Shown here: positions 42,614 through 51,957 of the stretch, in pieces | Numbering within the stretch: position 1 is the stretch's first letter | Layout of the letters: each line of letters begins with the position of its first letter | DNA from: DAOPKN01 sp035391225 | Lineage (GTDB): Bacteria; Thermotogota; Thermotogae; MWEM01 | Reading direction: 5' to 3' | DNA length: 64,000 nucleotides | Assembly (NCBI GenBank): GCA_035391225.1 | Contig: DAOPKN010000003.1 | Span: 62,001 to 126,000, forward strand | Program-made: the position numbers and the translations under genes | Notes under the pieces: generated by a model | The model's input: the letters and a program-made list of their open reading frames with translations, nothing else | What the model was told of the DNA's origin: nothing | Databases searched by the model: none

Positions 42614-43164
42614 AGAAAAACTCTCCTGCCATTTTGCGTTCCTACGCCCGTGCCCTTTTGGATCAGGCCGTGGAAGCCAAGCAAGTGGAGGTGGTTTCCC
42701 AGGTCTTATCGGGGTTACAGCAGCTGATGGAAACCTCACCAATGGGGGAAGTGCTTCTCAACCCGGTAATCCCGGATCACGAAAAGAAGGGGGTGCTGCT
42801 TCGCACGCTGGAGAAATGGCATGCCAAGATCCCCTACCTGGAACGTTTCCTGGAGCTACTCGTGGAAAAACGGCGGGTATCTTTGCTCCGGGAATTGCGG
42901 TACTGCTTCGATGGTTTGGCGCTTGCACGAAACCTCGTTTCGCGCGCAACCGTTTCCAGTGCCCTTCCCATGGACACGGAAAACCTCGACCAATTGCGGA
43001 AAGTGCTGGAAGAAAGATTGGGGCGTGCTGTCCAATTGGAAACAAAGCAAGATCCTGACCTGTTGATGGGGGCCGTTGTGCTCGTTGACGACCAGGTTTT
43101 GGACCTGTCCGCCCGTGGCCAATTGCAAAGAATGAAAAGTTACTTGATCTCGGAAGAGAGGTGA
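42610..43164 (+). CDS. atpH: F-type ATP synthase subunit delta
   Basis: 184 residues. N-terminal helical bundle (SYARALLDQAVEAKQ) and a C-terminal domain ending DPDLLMGAVVLVDDQVLDLS, the family signature. Joins the b stalk to the top of F1. Coupled to atpF by overlap. Confidence 0.93.
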   Translation: MKKNSPAILRSYARALLDQAVEAKQVEVVSQVLSGLQQLMETSPMGEVLLNPVIPDHEKKGVLLRTLEKWHAKIPYLERFLELLVEKRRVSLLRELRYCFDGLALARNLVSRATVSSALPMDTENLDQLRKVLEERLGRAVQLETKQDPDLLMGAVVLVDDQVLDLSARGQLQRMKSYLISEER

Positions 43165-43170
43165 GCCGGG

Positions 43171-44679
43171 TTGAGAATAGCCCCGGATGAAATTACCAAG
43201 ATCCTGAAAGAGCGTATCGAATCCTTTGAAAAGACGGCGGGATTGGAAGAAACGGGGAGGATCGTGCAGGTGGGTGACGCCATCGCCACTGTGTACGGTT
43301 TGAAAAACGTAAAGGCAAACGAACTCGTGGAATTCCCCAACGGAACCTTTGGCATCGCGTTGAACCTGGAGGAAGATGTCGTGGGGGTCGTGGCGCTCGG
43401 GGAATTCAAGACCCTCCAAGAAGGAGACCTGGTCAAGCGGACCGGTCGTGTCATTTCCGTACCCGTTGGGCCCCAACTCCTGGGGCGCGTTGTGAACCCC
43501 CTGGGACAGCCGATCGACGGGAAGGGTGAGATCCAACCCGGCGATTTTCGCGCCATCGAGTTCAAGGCTCCTGGGGTTGTGTTCCGACAACCCGTAGACA
43601 CTCCCCTGCAAACGGGATTGAAATCGATCGATTCCATGATTCCCATCGGCAGGGGCCAACGCGAGTTGATCATCGGCGACCGCCAAACGGGGAAAACCGC
43701 CATCGCCCTGGATACCATTATCAACCAAAAAGGGCGTGGCGTACAGTGCATTTACGTGGCCATCGGCCAAAAGAGCGCTGCTGTGGCACGGATCGTGGAC
43801 CAACTGGAAAAGTTCGGCGCCATGGATTATACCACCGTGGTTTTCGCCAGTGCCAGTGACCCGGCATCGTTGCTGTACATCGCCCCATACGCCGGTTGCG
43901 CGTTGGGTGAACATTTCATGTTCAACGGCAAGGACGCATTGGTCATATACGATGACCTTTCCAAGCACGCCGCCGCATACCGGGAACTCTCCCTTCTTCT
44001 TCGTCGGCCACCGGGACGCGAAGCCTACCCTGGAGACGTTTTCTACCTGCACTCCCGGTTGTTGGAACGTGCCGCCCGCTTGAACGAACACCAAGGCGGA
44101 GGCTCGCTTACCGCCCTTCCCATTATCGAAACCCAGGCCAACGACATGTCCGCTTACATCCCCACGAACGTGATTTCCATTACGGACGGGCAGATTTACC
44201 TGGAATCCGGGTTGTTTTACTCGGGCTTCCGTCCCGCGATCAACATCGGGCTGTCGGTGTCCCGAGTGGGAGGAGCTGCCCAGATCAAGGCCATGAAAAA
44301 AATCGCGGGTTCCCTGCGGTTGGACCTTGCCCAGTACCGGGAACTGGAGGCATTTTCCCAGTTTGCGTCCGAGTTGGACGAGGCAACCCGGGCCCAACTG
44401 GTTCGCGGGGAGAAGCTCATGGAATTGCTCAAGCAGGGGCAATACGCCCCCATTCCCGTGGAAGAACAAGTGGTGACCATTTTCACCGGGGTAAAAGGCT
44501 ACTTGGACGACATCCCCACCGAAAGGATCGGCGAGTTTGAATCGGGTTTCATCCGGTTCATGCGAGAAGAGAAGAAAAGCATCCTTGAAAAGATTGAAAA
44601 GAAGAAAGAACTGCCGGATTCGCTGATGGAAGAACTGGAAGAAGCCATCCGGTCTTACAAGGAAAAGATGTTCGTGTAA
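43171..44679 (+). CDS. atpA: F-type ATP synthase subunit alpha
   Basis: 502 residues. P-loop GDRQTGKT, the alpha motif PGREAYPGDVFYLHSRLLERA, and GGSLTALPIIETQANDMSAY. The non-catalytic nucleotide-binding subunit of F1. TTG start at 43171 after GAGAGGTGAG, giving RIAPDEITKIL as a normal alpha N-terminus. Confidence 0.97.
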   Translation: MRIAPDEITKILKERIESFEKTAGLEETGRIVQVGDAIATVYGLKNVKANELVEFPNGTFGIALNLEEDVVGVVALGEFKTLQEGDLVKRTGRVISVPVGPQLLGRVVNPLGQPIDGKGEIQPGDFRAIEFKAPGVVFRQPVDTPLQTGLKSIDSMIPIGRGQRELIIGDRQTGKTAIALDTIINQKGRGVQCIYVAIGQKSAAVARIVDQLEKFGAMDYTTVVFASASDPASLLYIAPYAGCALGEHFMFNGKDALVIYDDLSKHAAAYRELSLLLRRPPGREAYPGDVFYLHSRLLERAARLNEHQGGGSLTALPIIETQANDMSAYIPTNVISITDGQIYLESGLFYSGFRPAINIGLSVSRVGGAAQIKAMKKIAGSLRLDLAQYRELEAFSQFASELDEATRAQLVRGEKLMELLKQGQYAPIPVEEQVVTIFTGVKGYLDDIPTERIGEFESGFIRFMREEKKSILEKIEKKKELPDSLMEELEEAIRSYKEKMFV

Positions 44680-44717
44680 TATTGTAGCAGTCATACCATA
44701 CTACGGAGGCGATTGGT

Positions 44718-45593
44718 TTGGGCAGAGGAAAGCTCCATTCCATCAAGAGAAGAATCGAATCCACCCGATCCACCGAGCATATCACCCATGCAATGGAAAT
44801 GGTGGCCACGGCAAAGGTCAACAAGGTGGTCCGGTTGTGGCGTTCTTACTTGGGATACGTGGATGCCATCGACCAGGTCGTTTCGGATTGCCTTTCCGAT
44901 ATGGAAGGGCTGGAGCATCCCCTCATTCTGAAACCCGGGTTCGAACCACGGAAAATCTCTTTGTTCACCATCACCTCTGACATGGGCTTGTGCGGTTCGT
45001 TCAACCTCGACGTGTTGCGCACCGCGGAACAGTTCGGAGCGAAACACAAGCCCGCTTTCGCGGGCCATTTCGTGGTCGGGACCAAAGGATGGAACTACCT
45101 GCGCTACCGCAAGCAAATCCTTTTGTACGCGCAAGACAAGCTGTACGATACCCCGGGATACTCCATCGCCGAGATGCTGGCCAACCGCGTGCTTTCGTTG
45201 TTTGAGGAAGGCAAAACCGATTCCATTCAAGTGTTGTTCAGCGAGTTCCGTTCCTCGTTGGTGCAAAGACCCGCCATTCGCCCCCTGCTTCCCCTGCAAT
45301 TGCCGGAGCCAAAAGCAGGGGAATACCGCGTGGAGTACGAGTTCGAACCACAGCCCATGAAGTTTTTCCAGTCCATCATCCCGCTGTACCTTTCGGCCCA
45401 CATCCTTGCCTTCCTCTTGGAAGCAAAAGTATCGGAACTGTATTCCCGGCAAAACGCCATGCGCAATGCCACGGAAAACGCGGAAAACATGATCGAGCGT
45501 TTCACCCTGGAGTTTAACAAGGCCCGGCAAGGAGCCATCACGCAAGAAATCATTGAAATCGTAAACGGCGCGGAAGCCCTTGCGGAAAGCTGA
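44718..45593 (+). CDS. atpG: F-type ATP synthase subunit gamma
   Basis: 291 residues. N-terminal SIKRRIESTRSTEHITHAME, mid region TSDMGLCGSFN and C-terminal RQNAMRNATENAENMI are the gamma signatures. The rotor shaft of F1. TTG start after GGAGGCGATT. Unusually, atpD and atpC do not follow; nth starts nine bases later, so beta and epsilon must be encoded elsewhere. Confidence 0.96.
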   Translation: MGRGKLHSIKRRIESTRSTEHITHAMEMVATAKVNKVVRLWRSYLGYVDAIDQVVSDCLSDMEGLEHPLILKPGFEPRKISLFTITSDMGLCGSFNLDVLRTAEQFGAKHKPAFAGHFVVGTKGWNYLRYRKQILLYAQDKLYDTPGYSIAEMLANRVLSLFEEGKTDSIQVLFSEFRSSLVQRPAIRPLLPLQLPEPKAGEYRVEYEFEPQPMKFFQSIIPLYLSAHILAFLLEAKVSELYSRQNAMRNATENAENMIERFTLEFNKARQGAITQEIIEIVNGAEALAES

Positions 45594-45601
45594 GGGCCCC
45601 G

Positions 45602-46222
45602 TTGGAAATCCAAGAGCTGTGTTGCAAATTGGTGGAACTTTTCCCACGCCAGCATTCGCAAACCGATGCGTTTCGGGTGTTGATCACCACCGTTTTGAGC
45701 CAGCGGAGCCGTGATGAGAATACCGATACGGCAGCAGAAAACCTTTTCGCGGTGCACGATGGGCCGGAATCTCTTGCTGCTGCAGACCCCGAATCGCTGC
45801 ATTCCTTGATCAAACCCGCGGGTATCTACCGGCAAAAAGCCGTGCGACTCGTGGAAATCAGCAAGATGTTGGTCCGTGACTTTCACGGCAAAGTCCCCCA
45901 AACCCTCGAGGAGCTATGTTCGTTACCCGGGGTAGGCAGGAAAACCGCCAACATCGTTTTGTGGGTGAGTTTTTCCATTCCCGCCTTGGCAGTAGATACC
46001 CACGTGCACCGAATCGCCAACAGGCTTGGATGGGTCAACACCAAGACACCAGAGCAAACCGAAATCCAGCTGGTGCAGGTATTGCCTCCCAGCTGTTGGG
46101 GTCCTATCAATGGTTCACTGGTCAACTTTGGCCAGCAGGTTTGCCGACCCGTGGGTCCGCGATGTGAAAGCTGCCCCATCGCTTGCGACTGCGCCTACGC
46201 GAAAGGCAGGCAGAAGAAGTGA
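45602..46222 (+). CDS. nth: Endonuclease III
   Basis: 206 residues. Helix-hairpin-helix LPGVGRKTAN with catalytic Lys region, Asp in VDTHVHRIANRLG, and a complete C-x6-C-x2-C-x5-C iron-sulfur site at the C-terminus (CRPVGPRCESC and following). A base-excision glycosylase/AP lyase for oxidised pyrimidines. TTG start eight bases after atpG. Its end overlaps acpS by four bases. Confidence 0.95.
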   Translation: MEIQELCCKLVELFPRQHSQTDAFRVLITTVLSQRSRDENTDTAAENLFAVHDGPESLAAADPESLHSLIKPAGIYRQKAVRLVEISKMLVRDFHGKVPQTLEELCSLPGVGRKTANIVLWVSFSIPALAVDTHVHRIANRLGWVNTKTPEQTEIQLVQVLPPSCWGPINGSLVNFGQQVCRPVGPRCESCPIACDCAYAKGRQKK

Positions 46223-46623
46223 TCGTGGGCATGGGTGTTGACCTTCTTGACCTGAGAAGGTTGTCAGATGCCCTCGTACTACGTATGGCCCAGCGGATTC
46301 TCAGCAACCTCGAAATGGAGGTGCTTTCGCAGCTGGCTTCCCCCACGCGAAAGCGGGAATTCGTGGGAGGGAGGTTTTGTGTGAAGGAAGCGTTTTTCAA
46401 GGCGTGCAACGGCAAAATTTCCCACATCCCTTTTGCACAAATCCAGGTGGATGGTACAAGGGGCCCCTTACGCCTCTCCTTTTTGCCGGGGGAAGTCCCA
46501 AACCCCCTCGAAGAGAGCGATTACGTGTGGGTTTCCTTGTCCCATGAGAAGGAAATGGTTATGGCGTGTGTGATCATCGAAAAGGTGGCCGAAAAGCATG
46601 CGAATTGCAGGGAGTTTCCTTGA
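46219..46623 (+). CDS. acpS: Holo-[acyl-carrier-protein] synthase
   Basis: 134 residues. The start VIVGMGVDLLDLRRL, then GGRFCVKEAFFKA with metal-binding Glu, and WVSLSHEKE are AcpS landmarks. Transfers phosphopantetheine from CoA to acyl carrier protein. GTG at 46219 overlaps the nth stop (GTGA) and begins exactly at the family N-terminus. Confidence 0.93.
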   Translation: MIVGMGVDLLDLRRLSDALVLRMAQRILSNLEMEVLSQLASPTRKREFVGGRFCVKEAFFKACNGKISHIPFAQIQVDGTRGPLRLSFLPGEVPNPLEESDYVWVSLSHEKEMVMACVIIEKVAEKHANCREFP

Positions 46624-47716
46624 GACTTTTCTCGCTTATCCCGGCGTAGAAGAGAAGATACGTGCCTTCAAAAAGAATACCGTGATTTCCTTGATCGATC
46701 ATTTTTTCGATTCCCAGGGTTCGTTCATCTTTGGGGCACCCTCCTTGCACCTTGTTGTGGAAACCTTCGGACAGGAACAGGCAATCCTTGTCTACCTCGA
46801 CATGAAAAGCACCACCTTCTCCTTCCAGCCTGACTTTCGCAACCTGGAAATGGAAGAGGCCTTCAACGGTTGCTTCCAGAAATTCCTCTGGGCTCCGGTG
46901 AAAGCCTATGAATTCCACAACCTTTCCATGCGCGACGTTATCAATGACCTGCAATTCTTCAACGGCTTCAACCTGGAGATCTGGGGGTTCGCGGCTACCT
47001 CCAACGAACACTTCGAGTGGATCGAATCCGAAGTTTTCGGCCTTCCCATGAAGCTGGAGGAGGAAACCACACTGCAGAGTGCCGCAAATGCTTTTCTCAT
47101 CAACGCGTTGGCAGTGGAAAGCCACCAGGTGCAGAAGGAAGGCACCAGCTACCTCGTCCCTTCCGTGGGTGTCGATGGCCTGGAACTCTGGTTGGGCACA
47201 AACTCCGCTTTCTTCGTGGAGCTGTGTCGCGGGGAAATGTCGGACGCGGAGAAGAAAACCCGGCAGTACCTTTTCAACATGGTTTTCTCACGCATCTGTT
47301 TCCTACTATCCCAGAAGTACACGATCGCTTTTTACTCCGTCTCCAAACTGGAGCGCGGTTTCTTCTTGCATGAAATTTCGCCAGGCAATCTCAAAGCCTT
47401 TCTCCAAGACGTGCGCACGCTGAACCGCAACGCGCTTTCCCTCTTCCAGGACTCCATCGTGCCAAGTTGCGGCAACATGGGGGGGGTTTTCCAAGAAGCA
47501 CTGCGCAAGTTCGAGCAACTCTCCAACTTCTACGACGAGAAAAACTTCATCAACCTGGTTGCCCTGGCTTTCTCCGAGAGCGACGCGGTGTACCAGAAAA
47601 TCGCCAATTCCTTGTTGCACGTCTCCCTTCCAGCGTTGATCGAATCGCTGGGAGAAACGATCCAAGTTGCCGACCAGGCAATTCAGTCGACCCTTCAAGC
47701 GGAGGAAAACGCATGA
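46598..47716 (+). CDS. Conserved-looking protein of unknown function
   Basis: 372 residues, soluble, no signal peptide or helix-spanning segment. Mixed alpha/beta to about residue 150, then a second alpha/beta part (YLVPSVGVDGLELWLGTNSA), and a helical C-terminus (about 260-370). The two halves look loosely alike, but I cannot prove a repeat. ATG at 46598 overlaps acpS by 26 bases; a start a few codons later is possible. Lies between acpS and a MoaB-like gene. I recognise no family. Confidence 0.7.
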   Translation: MRIAGSFLETFLAYPGVEEKIRAFKKNTVISLIDHFFDSQGSFIFGAPSLHLVVETFGQEQAILVYLDMKSTTFSFQPDFRNLEMEEAFNGCFQKFLWAPVKAYEFHNLSMRDVINDLQFFNGFNLEIWGFAATSNEHFEWIESEVFGLPMKLEEETTLQSAANAFLINALAVESHQVQKEGTSYLVPSVGVDGLELWLGTNSAFFVELCRGEMSDAEKKTRQYLFNMVFSRICFLLSQKYTIAFYSVSKLERGFFLHEISPGNLKAFLQDVRTLNRNALSLFQDSIVPSCGNMGGVFQEALRKFEQLSNFYDEKNFINLVALAFSESDAVYQKIANSLLHVSLPALIESLGETIQVADQAIQSTLQAEENA

Positions 47717-48180
47717 AACCCATGGATGGATTGAAAGCGGCTTTTGTGTTTCACAGGGAATACCCCGAAGAGATGGTGGAAAGGTTCGTGGACATCGTGG
47801 AGGAAAACCAGTTGCACGTGGTGCATGCCCAGCCCATCTCCCACGACGTGGAAATTATCAAGGAAACCCTTTTCGATCTTTGCATGAAAGGGATTTCTCT
47901 GATCATTTGCTTGGGGGGAACCGGAATCCAGCCACAGGAAAGGATGCCCGAAGCCCTTTCCTGCATCGCGGACAAGACCCTTTCCGGTTTGGAAAACGCC
48001 ATTACGTACGTTTTGATGGAAAAGGGCTCCTACGCCGTGATGGATCGCATCCAGGCGGGAGTGTTTCAAAAAACCATCCTGGTTGCCCTTCCGGGAAACC
48101 CGTTCCTGGTGCAACAAATCTTGAACACCATTTTGCCCCTGGTCCAACAGGGATTGGCTTCCTTCGAGGAAGAAAGGTAG
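47713..48180 (+). CDS. MoaB/MogA-like molybdopterin-binding domain protein
   Basis: 155 residues. The MoCF-biosynthesis fold motifs are LIICLGGTGIQPQERMPEAL and LVALPGNPFLV. Normally this domain adenylates molybdopterin, but the usual TGGTG serine/threonine and acidic positions are altered (LGGTGIQ), and no other cofactor genes are nearby. It may be a diverged or repurposed copy. ATG overlaps the previous stop; the next gene starts one base after its stop. Confidence 0.75.
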   Translation: MKPMDGLKAAFVFHREYPEEMVERFVDIVEENQLHVVHAQPISHDVEIIKETLFDLCMKGISLIICLGGTGIQPQERMPEALSCIADKTLSGLENAITYVLMEKGSYAVMDRIQAGVFQKTILVALPGNPFLVQQILNTILPLVQQGLASFEEER

Positions 48181-49524
48181 GTGGCACACCCCTTGGCGGA
48201 AAGAAATGTTCTCACGAGGTATTCGAAGCGTTTCTGGAAAGAAACCATCCAGGCGTACCTTTTCCTTTTGCCCTCTTTCGTTATTCTGGGTGTTTTCGTT
48301 TTCTGGCCCATCTTTTACTCCTTCGTGCTGAGTTTCTTCAAGTGGGACTTTTCCAACCAGAGGAATCCATACTTCAACGGAATCACAAACTATACCAAGC
48401 TGTTCAAGCTGGACATGGCTCTGCCCTATTCCTTCTGGACAGCGGTGGGTTACAGCCTCCTCTACTTGGTGCTTGGGCTGTTTTTTGCCCGCGTGATCGG
48501 GTTGTGGATCCAGTCACGCCGCTACTCCGACCACGCAAGTGAGTGCCTGGCCAAGAAGATCCCGTTGTACCTTTTGGTGCTTGCGGCACTTTTCGTCCTT
48601 TCGTTCGTTTTTGCCAAGATCCAGGTTGTCGTCCTGTTGTTCCTGCTATCGGCAGCAATCGTTGCGGGGTTGGTTTGGATCAAGAGAACGGTAAACATCC
48701 GTCCCACGCTGGGGCTTTGGGGATCTACCTTCATCGTGGTGGGCGTGTACCTTCTCATGCTCTTGGTTACGGGCGTTCGTTTCGAGCTGCTCGATTTCCT
48801 CACAGTCACCAAGGAATCCTCGGTGTTCGTCAAGGCCATCTACAACACCCTATACTACGTGCTGCTCACGACACCCACCCAAATCGTGATCAGCCTCTGC
48901 ATCGCCCTGCTGTTGAACGTACCGCTGAAGGCAAAGGCCTTTTACCGCACCTCGTACTTCATCCCCTACGTGACCTCGGTGGTGGCCATCTCCCTCGTGT
49001 GGCGCTGGATCTTCAACGACGAGTACGGGCTTTTGAACTACTTTTTGTCCTTTTTTGGAAGCGACCGAGTGAAATGGCTCACCGACGAACGCTGGACCAT
49101 CCCCACTATCGCGGTGGTGTCGGTGTGGAAATCGGTGGGGTACAATGCCATCATCTTCCTGGCAGGGCTGCAATCCATCGACAAGTTCTACTACGAAGCA
49201 GCAGAAGTGGATGGAGCCTCTCCCGGGCAAAAGTTCCGGCACATCACCTGGCCCTTGCTTTCCCCGACCACCTTCTTCGTGCTCATCGTGTCAGTGATCG
49301 CCAACTTCAAGGTATTCACGCAGATTTTCGTGCTCTACCAGGGCTTGCCCGGGCCATACAACAACAGTGGCATGACCATGGTGTACTACATCTTCGACAA
49401 GTTTTACGACCAGCAGCAGATGGGCGAGGCAAGTGCCGCCGCGTACGTGCTCTTCATGATCATCATGGTTTTGACCTTCTTCCAGTTCCGCGTGGGACAG
49501 CAGAGGGTCAAGTACACATCGTAA
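48181..49524 (+). CDS. MalF-type sugar permease with a ~130-residue membrane insertion
   Basis: 447 residues against a usual 290-310. The N-terminal helix and NYTKLF segment are normal, then about residues 80-215 form an extra block with four or so hydrophobic helices (LAKKIPLYLLVLAALFVLSF and following) before the family sequence resumes at AIYNTLYYVLLTTPTQIV. The EAA loop EAAEVDGASPGQKF is intact. GTG start abutting the MoaB-like stop. No binding protein or ATPase gene is adjacent. The matched partner downstream also has a large insertion. Confidence 0.88.
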   Translation: MAHPLAERNVLTRYSKRFWKETIQAYLFLLPSFVILGVFVFWPIFYSFVLSFFKWDFSNQRNPYFNGITNYTKLFKLDMALPYSFWTAVGYSLLYLVLGLFFARVIGLWIQSRRYSDHASECLAKKIPLYLLVLAALFVLSFVFAKIQVVVLLFLLSAAIVAGLVWIKRTVNIRPTLGLWGSTFIVVGVYLLMLLVTGVRFELLDFLTVTKESSVFVKAIYNTLYYVLLTTPTQIVISLCIALLLNVPLKAKAFYRTSYFIPYVTSVVAISLVWRWIFNDEYGLLNYFLSFFGSDRVKWLTDERWTIPTIAVVSVWKSVGYNAIIFLAGLQSIDKFYYEAAEVDGASPGQKFRHITWPLLSPTTFFVLIVSVIANFKVFTQIFVLYQGLPGPYNNSGMTMVYYIFDKFYDQQQMGEASAAAYVLFMIIMVLTFFQFRVGQQRVKYTS

Positions 49525-49539
49525 AGGAGGCGAGGCAAG

Positions 49540-51885
49540 GTGAAAAAGAAATGGGTCAAGGTTGTCGTTTTCGTGGTTCTCTTTCTCGGTGCGCTCGCCA
49601 TGCTGATGCCTTTTGCCTGGATGATCATGACTTCTTTCAAGCTCAACAGCGAAGTGGAAGCCTGGCCACCGAGGTGGTCCAGCGAGAATTTCTCCACGCT
49701 GCGCACACTAAACCTAAACCTCGTGCGCTCGGAGGGAGTCACCATCGATTTCTCCGCGCTCACCATCGAGGAATTCTTCAACCTGGGTGCAATCCTGGAA
49801 TCCCTCAAAACCGAGGAAAAGGTGCTTACCTTCCAGATCGACGACGACCCGCCGTACCGGGGGGTTATGACATTGCAATTCGATGGGAATGGCTCCGTTC
49901 GCTACGCGCGCTCCCTTTCCCCTGACCAGGCAGCGCAATTGGAACAAATCGTGGCATCTTTCCAACCCCTCCCTTCAGACGTAGTGGCGACGTGGGAAAA
50001 CATGGCATTGGTCGACGATCCCATATTCAAGCTTCGCTCGTTCATGAATTTCCTCTTTTTCCAAAAAAACAGCCACTTGACCCGCAGAGGTGCCTACGAT
50101 GGTTTTTCCCAGGCTTTTTCCGCGAGCAAGCAAGCCATCGATAGCTACGGGTCGCGGCTGGTGGACCACCGCCTTCTGCAACCCGGGGAGGACGATTCTG
50201 CCACCCTCACGGAGGCCAAGGCCCAAGTCCGCGGCTTTCTGCAGAAAGAACTCGAAGCCCTTCCCACGCGCATGGCCCGGTTCCAGGTCATCCTGGACGA
50301 GTTCATCCGTGGAAAGGCCTTGCTGGAACCCAAAGAACTGCTGCAACTGGAAAACGACTTCGAGCGGGTTTTCGCTTCTACCTTTGAGATCCCCTGGAGC
50401 CTGGAAGAGTGGACCCCCCTCAAGCTTTACCACGATCGGGTTCTTGGCCCCCTACTGGAGATGCAAAGAACTCTCCAACTTGGAAACGCCGTGTACGCCT
50501 TCTACGACCGGGTGCAAACCGAAACACTCACCGATCCCTTGCTGGAATTCACGTTCCGCACCCAAGCAGAAATCACGCAAGACCTCCTTGGCCGTATCGA
50601 TGGGTTGGGGCTTCCGCCCGAAGAGCGGGAGCTGCTGCGCGGAATCGTGGAAAGTGCGGGTCCCGAAAAGGCTTCCAACGCTCTTTTCCGCGAGTTGGAC
50701 GGAACGTTTTCCCATGAGCTGGAAACGCTCGGCGTGGAAAAAAAGGACGTCACACCCATTGCCTCCACGTTCAAGTCCTTCATCTCCTCCCTGGGCTCGC
50801 TCCTCTCGGAGCAACAAGATCTGCAGAGCCAACTGGTCGGGGCATTGGAAAAGGGAGAACCCATCTTCCCCTTGCTGGAAGCAGCGGACATTTCCTCGTC
50901 CAACCGTGCCGTGCTCCAAGACGGGTTGCAAAAGGTACGCAACGTGATGGCGCAGTACCAGGTACCCGATGCCAAGGTGTTCCAACTCGTGGCAACGCGT
51001 TACCATCAGGACCAGTTGGTGCAAAGCTTCACCAGCATCAGTTCGCGGGTACTGACCCGAATGAAAATTTCGCAGGCACCGGATATCGTGGAAAACGTGC
51101 GCTACAAGTCCTTGCGCTCGGTGGAAGTGGCTTTCCGGGGAATCGATCCCTTCTGGTTCTGGGACGACCCGGTACAGTTGCGCGTGCGTTTCTCCTTCGC
51201 AGACTGGTGGGCCAACATTTTCCAGAACTACGTGAACGCCTGGACCACGGGGAAGTACTTCGGCTACTACTACTTCAATACCGTTTTCGTCGCGGTTGCC
51301 ACCACCCTGCTGGATATCCTCTTCGCCTCCATGGCTGCGTTCGCGTTCTCCAAGTTGCGTTTTTTCGGCAGGAACTTTTTGTTCATGCTTTTCTTGGCCA
51401 CCATGATGGTCCCGGGGGAAGTTCTGCTGGTTCCCAACTACATTACGCTGGCGGCTTTCGGCTGGATCGACACCTACTGGGCGCTGATCGTACCATGGAC
51501 CGTGAGCGTGTTCGTGATCTTCCTGATCCGCCAACACTTCATGGCCATTCCCGACGAGCTGTACGATGCGGGGCGCATCGACGGCATTACCAAGTGGGGT
51601 TTCCTGTGGAAAGTGATGGTTCCGCTGTCCAAACCTGTCATCATCACCGGTTCTCTTCTCAAGTTCGTGGGTTCCTGGAACGCATTCTTGTGGGTACTCA
51701 TCGTCACAAAGAGCCCGCAAGTACGCACGCTTCCGGTTGGTCTTTCCACGTTCAGCTCGGAGGTAGGAACGCTGTACAACCAGCTGATGGCGGCATCCAC
51801 GTTCTCGATGCTGCCGGTGGTGATTCTGTTCCTCTTCGTGCAGAAATTCTTCATCCAGGGAATCGCGCGAACCGGCTTGAAATAA
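49540..51885 (+). CDS. MalG-type sugar permease with a ~510-residue insertion
   Basis: 781 residues where about 275 is usual. Residues 1-50 are a normal MalG start (first helix, TSFKLNSEVEAWPPRW). About 52-560 is inserted hydrophilic, largely helical sequence, probably extracytoplasmic, with long charged helices (FLQKELEALPTRMARFQVIL). The family sequence resumes at QNYVNAWTTGKYF and runs through five helices with the loop DAGRIDGITKWGF. GTG start with AAAGGAGGCG. Long MalG proteins are, as I recall, annotated in some Thermotogales maltose loci, unverified. Confidence 0.87.
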   Translation: MKKKWVKVVVFVVLFLGALAMLMPFAWMIMTSFKLNSEVEAWPPRWSSENFSTLRTLNLNLVRSEGVTIDFSALTIEEFFNLGAILESLKTEEKVLTFQIDDDPPYRGVMTLQFDGNGSVRYARSLSPDQAAQLEQIVASFQPLPSDVVATWENMALVDDPIFKLRSFMNFLFFQKNSHLTRRGAYDGFSQAFSASKQAIDSYGSRLVDHRLLQPGEDDSATLTEAKAQVRGFLQKELEALPTRMARFQVILDEFIRGKALLEPKELLQLENDFERVFASTFEIPWSLEEWTPLKLYHDRVLGPLLEMQRTLQLGNAVYAFYDRVQTETLTDPLLEFTFRTQAEITQDLLGRIDGLGLPPEERELLRGIVESAGPEKASNALFRELDGTFSHELETLGVEKKDVTPIASTFKSFISSLGSLLSEQQDLQSQLVGALEKGEPIFPLLEAADISSSNRAVLQDGLQKVRNVMAQYQVPDAKVFQLVATRYHQDQLVQSFTSISSRVLTRMKISQAPDIVENVRYKSLRSVEVAFRGIDPFWFWDDPVQLRVRFSFADWWANIFQNYVNAWTTGKYFGYYYFNTVFVAVATTLLDILFASMAAFAFSKLRFFGRNFLFMLFLATMMVPGEVLLVPNYITLAAFGWIDTYWALIVPWTVSVFVIFLIRQHFMAIPDELYDAGRIDGITKWGFLWKVMVPLSKPVIITGSLLKFVGSWNAFLWVLIVTKSPQVRTLPVGLSTFSSEVGTLYNQLMAASTFSMLPVVILFLFVQKFFIQGIARTGLK

Positions 51886-51912
51886 ACGGGAGTTTCCATT
51901 CCCAAACCTATT

Positions 51913-51946
51913 CCCCCGCCCCATTCTGGGTGGGGGCATTTTTTTT
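51913..51946 (+). terminator. Terminator after the long-permease pair
   Basis: CCCCCGCCC-CATTCT-GGGTGGGGG stem followed by eight Ts, 27 bases past the stop. Ends the long plus-strand run that includes the ATP synthase genes; the NUDIX gene follows at once. Confidence 0.82.
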
Positions 51947-51957
51947 GGAGGGATTTG

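Noticed and set aside
42856..44694. 612-codon open frame on the minus strand
   Set aside because: Antisense to atpH/atpA, no start signal, no family resemblance. A shadow of the ATP synthase genes.
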